Assembly: GCA_948467695.1 (NCBI GenBank)
Contig: CAOKFJ010000039.1
Location: forward strand, 1 to 10,735
Direction: 5' to 3'
DNA length: 10,735 nt
Source: an uncultured Allobaculum sp.
Lineage (GTDB): Bacteria; Bacillota_I; Bacilli_A; Erysipelotrichales; Erysipelotrichaceae
The translations under genes were made by a program, and so were the position numbers. The notes beneath the pieces were generated by a model. The model worked only from the letters and a program-made list of their open reading frames with translations, made no database searches and had not been told where the DNA came from. How positions within the stretch are numbered: the stretch's first letter is position 1; every line of letters starts with the position of its first letter. Of the stretch, positions 7,699-10,735 are shown piece after piece.

Positions 7699-8995
7699 AT
7701 TCACAGGTGTCCTTTCTTGTCCAGACCGGGGTTCCATTTACCCAGGTCTGTCTGACTTGTACGCGGGAGTTCCAGCCCGCAAACGGTGTGTTTTTTCCCA
7801 TGGATTCGAAAGAATCCGGGTCGATGGCGATGTTCGCGTCCAGATCGGCAATGAAGAAGTCGGGACGATAGCCTTCCTTCAGCTCGCCGGTGCGTTCCAG
7901 ACCGAAACGGATCGCCGGTTTTTTCGCCATCCAGTCCAGCAGCTGGCCAAGCGACCAGCGCTTCTGTCTGTCTACAAATTCCGTATACAGCAGTCCGAAT
8001 GCCGTTTCAAGAGCCACAATGCCAAATGGCGCTTTGTCCATCGAACGGCTCTTTTCTTCCATCGTATGAGGCGCGTGATCGTTGGCGATGAAATCGATCG
8101 TGCCGTCTTCCAGCCCTTCGATCAGCGCCATGCGATCGGCGTGTTCGCGCACAGGCGGGTTCATTTTGCCCATGGCGTTTTCAACATCTTTATCTTCGAG
8201 CAGAAGATGATGCGCGGTTACCTCGGCGCTGCAGTCCACACCGTCCGCCTTGGCGTCGCGAATCGCCTGGACGCTTTCTTTGGCGGAAAGGTGATCCGCA
8301 TGGTAGCGAACCGGAATTTCTCTGGCATATTCCAGGTCGCGCGCGAGCTGAGCGGTTTCGCATGCGGAAGTGATTCCGATCCAGCCGTGGGCTTTGGCAT
8401 ATGGTCCTTCATGCACGCTCGCGCCGGGAGCGCGGTAGTTCATATCTTCGGTGTGACAGGAGAAGAGCACGTCTTCTTTGACAGCCGCTTTCATAGCCGC
8501 CTGCATCACATCGCCCGAAGCGACGCCAACGCCGTCATCGGAGAACCAGCGGATGCCGAGTTCTTTAAGCGCGTGGTAGTCGGTCGGGGTTTTGCCGGCT
8601 TCATCGTCAGTGATGGTTCCAAAAGGAATCACGCGCACGATGGCGTCGGTTTTTATTTTTTCCAGGTAGGGGTTCATGGTCTGCACGCTTGAGGGGCAGG
8701 GACGGAGGTTGGGCATCGCGAAGATGGTCGTAAATCCGCCGGCTGCGGCAGCGCGCGATCCGGTTGCGATTGTCTCTTTGGCTTCAAATCCCGGTTCGCG
8801 CAGATGCACATGGGTATCCACCAGGCCGGGCAGCACAGCCATGCCGCCGGCATCGACAACCGTCGTGTTTTCATCGCTCTCGATTTTGGGAGCGATTTTG
8901 AGAATTTCATTTTCATCAAAGAGCATCTGCATATTCTGCAGACCGCCGTTCGTAAAAATGCGGGCGTTGATGAGCAGTGTTCTGGGGGTGTTCAC
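7688..8995 (-). CDS. pyrC: Dihydroorotase, class I
   Basis: Zinc amidohydrolase that cyclises carbamoyl aspartate to dihydroorotate. It has 435 residues from the chosen GTG start, the usual size of the long class I enzymes found with separate PyrB. Visible metal and substrate residues, numbered from that GTG, are the HxH pair His62/His64 in DTHVHLREPG, Asp153 in FSDDG, His181 in CHTED, His232/His235 in YHADHLS, and Asp306 in NDHAPH. The substrate-binding LREPG arginine and AMPNLRP segment are intact. The frame remains open upstream to 9079, but that part overlaps pyrB. The GTG at 8995 (VNTPRTLLINAR) has GAGG 6 nt upstream and sits 13 nt after pyrB, matching the family's N-terminus. The 3' end overlaps carA by 11 nt. 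Allantoinase or hydantoinase would be alternatives by fold, but the operon excludes them. Confidence 0.96.
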   Translation of the reverse strand: MNTPRTLLINARIFTNGGLQNMQMLFDENEILKIAPKIESDENTTVVDAGGMAVLPGLVDTHVHLREPGFEAKETIATGSRAAAAGGFTTIFAMPNLRPCPSSVQTMNPYLEKIKTDAIVRVIPFGTITDDEAGKTPTDYHALKELGIRWFSDDGVGVASGDVMQAAMKAAVKEDVLFSCHTEDMNYRAPGASVHEGPYAKAHGWIGITSACETAQLARDLEYAREIPVRYHADHLSAKESVQAIRDAKADGVDCSAEVTAHHLLLEDKDVENAMGKMNPPVREHADRMALIEGLEDGTIDFIANDHAPHTMEEKSRSMDKAPFGIVALETAFGLLYTEFVDRQKRWSLGQLLDWMAKKPAIRFGLERTGELKEGYRPDFFIADLDANIAIDPDSFESMGKNTPFAGWNSRVQVRQTWVNGTPVWTRKDTCEYGR

Positions 8996-9008
8996 AAGCG
9001 TCCTCTTT

Positions 9009-9917
9009 CTAGCACTCGCTGCGGCCGAAGGGCGCAAAGCCAAGAGCTCTGCGCAGAACCGCTTTGCGCACGAGTACACCGTTTTTCATCTGTTCGAAAA
9101 TGCGGCTGCGTTCGCATTCCACCAGATTTGTATCGATTTCCACACCGCGGTTGACAGGCGCGGGGTGCATGATGATCGCGTGGTCTTTCATCTTCTTTTC
9201 TCTTTCGAGCGTCAGACCATAGCGCTCGAGGTATTCGGCATCGCTCATGCCGTCGATCTTTGCGCCGCGTTCGCGCTGGATGCGAAGCATGATCACCACA
9301 TCCGCCCAGGGGATGCTTTCATCGAAATCGGAGAACGGATATCCTTCTCTTTCCCATTCCTTCGGGCCGGCGAAGCGAACATTGGCGCCGAATTTTTCGA
9401 GCGCTTCCTTGTTGGAAGCAGCTACGCGCGAGTGTGCGACATCGCCGCAGATGAGAACGTTCAGTCCGTCGAGATGGCCGAATTCGTTGTACATCGTCAG
9501 CAGATCAAGCAGACACTGCGTGGGATGATTTCCCTTTCCGTCACCGGCGTTGATGATCGGAATCTTGACGTTTTCGAGTTCTTTGAAGTACTCGTCCTGC
9601 GGATGGCGGATGACGAGCACGCCATAGCCGAGAGACTCAAAAGTACGGCATGTATCGTAGAGTGTCTCGCCTTTGGTCACCGAAGAACTGTCCGGTGCCA
9701 GATCGGCGGCTTGCAGGCCGAGCTGGTATTCCGCACTCTCAAACGAGAAGTGGGTTCGTGTCGAAGGCTCAAAAAAAAGATTAGCAGTAAGTTTCCTGGA
9801 AGAAACAGGAATCTGCCAATCTGAATGAGAACTATTAAAAGCCTTCGCATCATTGAGAATATCGAGGATTTCCGCATTGGACAAATCCTTCATAGTGAGT
9901 AGCGACTTTGGATTCAT
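9009..9917 (-). CDS. pyrB: Aspartate carbamoyltransferase catalytic chain
   Basis: First committed step of the pathway: joins carbamoyl phosphate and aspartate. It has 302 residues, the size of the unregulated Bacillus-type trimeric enzyme; no pyrI regulatory-chain gene is adjacent. Motifs in order are the carbamoyl-phosphate loop FEPSTRTHF (49-57), the SVTKGET loop with Lys82, which reaches into the neighbouring subunit's active site, HPTQ (131-134), GDVAHSRVA near 158-166, the aspartate-binding LRIQRER, and HPAPVNRG. The ATG at 9917 is preceded by GGGAGG (9925-9930) at 7 nt, a strong ribosome site. It is the first gene of the operon, about 50 nt downstream of a good promoter, and pyrC follows after 13 nt. 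The MNPKSLLTMKDLS start matches the family. Confidence 0.98.
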   Translation of the reverse strand: MNPKSLLTMKDLSNAEILDILNDAKAFNSSHSDWQIPVSSRKLTANLFFEPSTRTHFSFESAEYQLGLQAADLAPDSSSVTKGETLYDTCRTFESLGYGVLVIRHPQDEYFKELENVKIPIINAGDGKGNHPTQCLLDLLTMYNEFGHLDGLNVLICGDVAHSRVAASNKEALEKFGANVRFAGPKEWEREGYPFSDFDESIPWADVVIMLRIQRERGAKIDGMSDAEYLERYGLTLEREKKMKDHAIIMHPAPVNRGVEIDTNLVECERSRIFEQMKNGVLVRKAVLRRALGFAPFGRSEC

Positions 9918-9922
9918 TCACA

Positions 9923-9936
9923 AACCTCCCTGATGT
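9923..9936 (-). promoter_or_regulatory. PyrR-binding-like sequence overlapping the pyrB ribosome site (tentative)
   Basis: The 14 nt ACATCAGGGAGGTT on the minus strand match the known PyrR RNA consensus ARUCCNGNGAGGYU at all positions except the second to fourth, counting the two N positions as matches. The core CNGNGAGGYU is complete and contains the ribosome site. Flanking CACA (9934-9937) and TGTG (9919-9922) could form a 4-bp stem around it. However, the specific stem next to the loop in proven PyrR sites is mismatched here, and a GGGAGG ribosome site accounts for much of the match by itself. No pyrR is in the window. Confidence 0.25.
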
Positions 9937-9974
9937 GTAAGACAAATGTTGGGTGATCGTTTTAGATCTTTTGG

Positions 9975-10004
9975 ATTATAGCGCATGCCGCGCGCAAAAA
10001 ACAA
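9975..10004 (-). promoter_or_regulatory. Promoter of the pyrB-pyrD operon
   Basis: A perfect -10 box TATAAT (9975-9980) lies 18 nt downstream of TTGTTT (9999-10004), a partial match to the -35 consensus TTGACA. Transcription should start near 9967-9970, leaving a leader of about 50 nt before the pyrB ATG. The 18-nt spacer is unusual in being almost pure G/C next to the -10 box, with self-complementary GCGC and GCATGC elements. The leader has no room for the long antiterminator/terminator pair seen in Bacillus pyr operons. Confidence 0.85.
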
Positions 10005-10009
10005 TCATC

Positions 10010-10040
10010 AAAAAAGACGCTTTGGAAAGAAAGCGTCTTT
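10010..10040 (-). terminator. Intrinsic terminator upstream of the pyr promoter
   Basis: AAAGACGCTTT (10030-10040) and AAAGCGTCTTT (10013-10023) form a perfect 11-bp stem on the minus strand with a 6-nt loop CTTTCC. The T-run continues to 10010. It would stop transcripts arriving from the nuclease gene 270 nt upstream and insulate the pyr promoter, whose -35 box begins only 6 nt further on. On the plus strand the stem is followed by GGTT rather than a T-run, so it acts mainly leftward. Confidence 0.88.
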
Positions 10041-10308
10041 GGTTCGAAATTCATACACATTTCCGGTTTTGTTCATATGATGCGGCATAAACCGGCGATT
10101 TTTCAGAAAACAGATGAAATTTTCAGCACTGTTCTGCACCGCCGCGCTATGCAGATAAGCATTCGTATTCTCCCGAAATGAAAGCGGTTTGTCCACCTTA
10201 TGTATCTCAATCGGATAAAAACAGCGGTCAGTTTTCCTCTTTTGGAAACATTTGCGCACGAAACAGCTTCCTGTTTCATCCTATCTCTGCCCTCTTGTTG
10301 CCAGATCC
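10041..10308. other. Non-coding stretch between the nuclease gene and its presumed terminator
   Basis: About 270 nt with no credible gene. The longest minus-strand frame (83 codons from 10259) runs through the terminator hairpin and ends at 10008, has no good ribosome site and resembles no family, so it is not called. A 7-bp perfect hairpin lies at 10260-10277 just after the nuclease stop. I saw no PyrR-type loop, riboswitch or tRNA here. A long 3' UTR, a degraded gene or an unrecognised small RNA are all possible. Confidence 0.6.
10260..10277 (-). repeat. Hairpin just after the nuclease stop codon
   Basis: GAAACAG (10271-10277 read on the minus strand) and CTGTTTC (10260-10266) form a perfect 7-bp stem with a GAAG loop, 32 nt past the nuclease stop. 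No T-run follows, so it is not a standard terminator; it could protect or end the 3' end of the mRNA. Confidence 0.45.
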
Positions 10309-10735
10309 TCAGGGATTGCAGATTTTGCATGGATCGTAGCCCTGTGCGATCAGTGATTCGCGCGTTTCATGAACATCCATTCTGTTATGCGCTTTCATAC
10401 TTTTCACAGAACCACAGTCGGGATAGTGGAATTTTTCCGAGTTGGTGTTGACCACATAATCGCGCGCTTCTCCGTTCTGCGAAGGTTCAGGAGAGGGCGT
10501 GCTGTTTGAGGGCGACTGTCCTGATGGCTCGCCCGTCGCAATCGTGCCATCCGCATGGTTTTCACCGGTCGCATAATCGATCGCGACCCCCGGTTCAACG
10601 TTGTAGCAGAAGACACAGAACTGAAGTCCCGCTCCATCGTCTTCTACCGATTTGGCTTCCATCAGCACGCCCTGCGCCACCATATCTTCGCCTTTGAAGA
10701 TCGGCGTGACGCGGTACATGACATGGTTGCCGGTG
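10309..10735 (-). CDS. DNA/RNA non-specific endonuclease, C-terminal part (5' end outside window)
   Basis: The last 141 codons of a gene that enters from the right edge; the frame is open to base 10735. The segment TGNHVMYRVTPIFKG followed by LMEAKSVED and FCVFCYNVEPG matches my recollection of the end of the NUC1/EndA-type non-specific nuclease domain of Firmicutes, usually a secreted or membrane-anchored protein that degrades DNA and RNA. The catalytic DRGH-like motif and any signal peptide would lie in the missing part. After the nuclease domain come a Ser/Pro/Gly-rich linker (about 45 residues before the next domain) and a C-terminal module of about 45 residues with FHYPDC and a final CKIC, a potential metal-binding pattern often attached to such nucleases. 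It is a separate transcription unit from the pyr operon and functionally unrelated as far as the sequence shows. Confidence 0.82.
   Translation of the reverse strand, partial: TGNHVMYRVTPIFKGEDMVAQGVLMEAKSVEDDGAGLQFCVFCYNVEPGVAIDYATGENHADGTIATGEPSGQSPSNSTPSPEPSQNGEARDYVVNTNSEKFHYPDCGSVKSMKAHNRMDVHETRESLIAQGYDPCKICNP

Noticed and set aside
7699..7737. N-terminal extension of CarA from an upstream ATG
   Set aside because: It lies inside pyrC and adds 13 residues not found in the family; the ATG at 7698 begins at the conserved N-terminus.
8996..9079. N-terminal extension of PyrC from an upstream ATG
   Set aside because: It overlaps the end of pyrB in another frame and has low-complexity Arg/Ala-rich content; the GTG at 8995 has a well-spaced ribosome site.
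5886..9824. Plus-strand open frames of 255 to 399 codons opposite carB, carA, pyrC and pyrB
   Set aside because: Shadow frames of conserved minus-strand genes, overlapping one another and with no recognisable product.
10010..10040. The hairpin upstream of pyrB as a PyrR-type attenuator of the pyr operon
   Set aside because: The promoter with a perfect TATAAT lies downstream of it, no PyrR-type loop was found before it, and no alternative antiterminator pairing was evident, so it most likely ends the upstream transcript.
10008..10259. 83-codon minus-strand frame upstream of the pyr promoter
   Set aside because: It runs through the terminator hairpin and its T-run and stops beyond it, has no convincing ribosome site, and its product resembles no family.

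Overview
The window is a de novo pyrimidine (UMP) biosynthesis locus of a bacterium, almost entirely on the minus strand. The layout suggests the Bacillota (Firmicutes): a class 1B dihydroorotate dehydrogenase split into PyrD and an iron-sulfur/flavin PyrK partner, a Bacillus-type aspartate carbamoyltransferase without a regulatory PyrI subunit, a class I dihydroorotase, and the gene order pyrB-pyrC-carA-carB-pyrK-pyrD-pyrF. The upstream nuclease and the short FNT channel are also types common in that phylum. I cannot name a genus from the sequence; base composition looks close to 50% GC.

Reading in the direction of transcription, from high to low coordinates: (1) 10735-10309 is the 3' part of a DNA/RNA non-specific endonuclease that begins outside the window. 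(2) 10308-9918 is non-coding. It holds a perfect 11-bp hairpin terminator at 10010-10040, directly followed by a sigma-A-like promoter (TTGTTT, 18 nt, TATAAT) and a leader of about 50 nt. (3) 9917-1747 is a tight six-gene operon pyrB, pyrC, carA, carB, pyrK, pyrD, with gaps of 13 nt or less or short overlaps. It is closed by a strong terminator at 1677-1707. (4) 1746-1443 is a non-coding gap of about 300 nt with several inverted repeats. (5) 1439-86 is pyrF followed 22 nt later by a formate/nitrite-type (FNT) channel gene. (6) 1-89 may hold the end of a convergent plus-strand gene.

Functionally, CarA and CarB make carbamoyl phosphate from glutamine, bicarbonate and ATP. PyrB joins it to aspartate, PyrC closes the ring to dihydroorotate, and PyrD/PyrK oxidise that to orotate with NAD+. 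PyrF decarboxylates OMP to UMP. The step between, orotate phosphoribosyltransferase (pyrE), is not in the window; neither are pyrR nor pyrP. The key catalytic residues checked in the enzymes are present and no pyr gene is broken.

I see no convincing undescribed system. The points worth a second look are the terminator that cuts pyrF off from the main operon, the pairing of pyrF with an FNT channel, the structured pyrD-pyrF gap, and a PyrR-site-like sequence overlapping the pyrB ribosome binding site.
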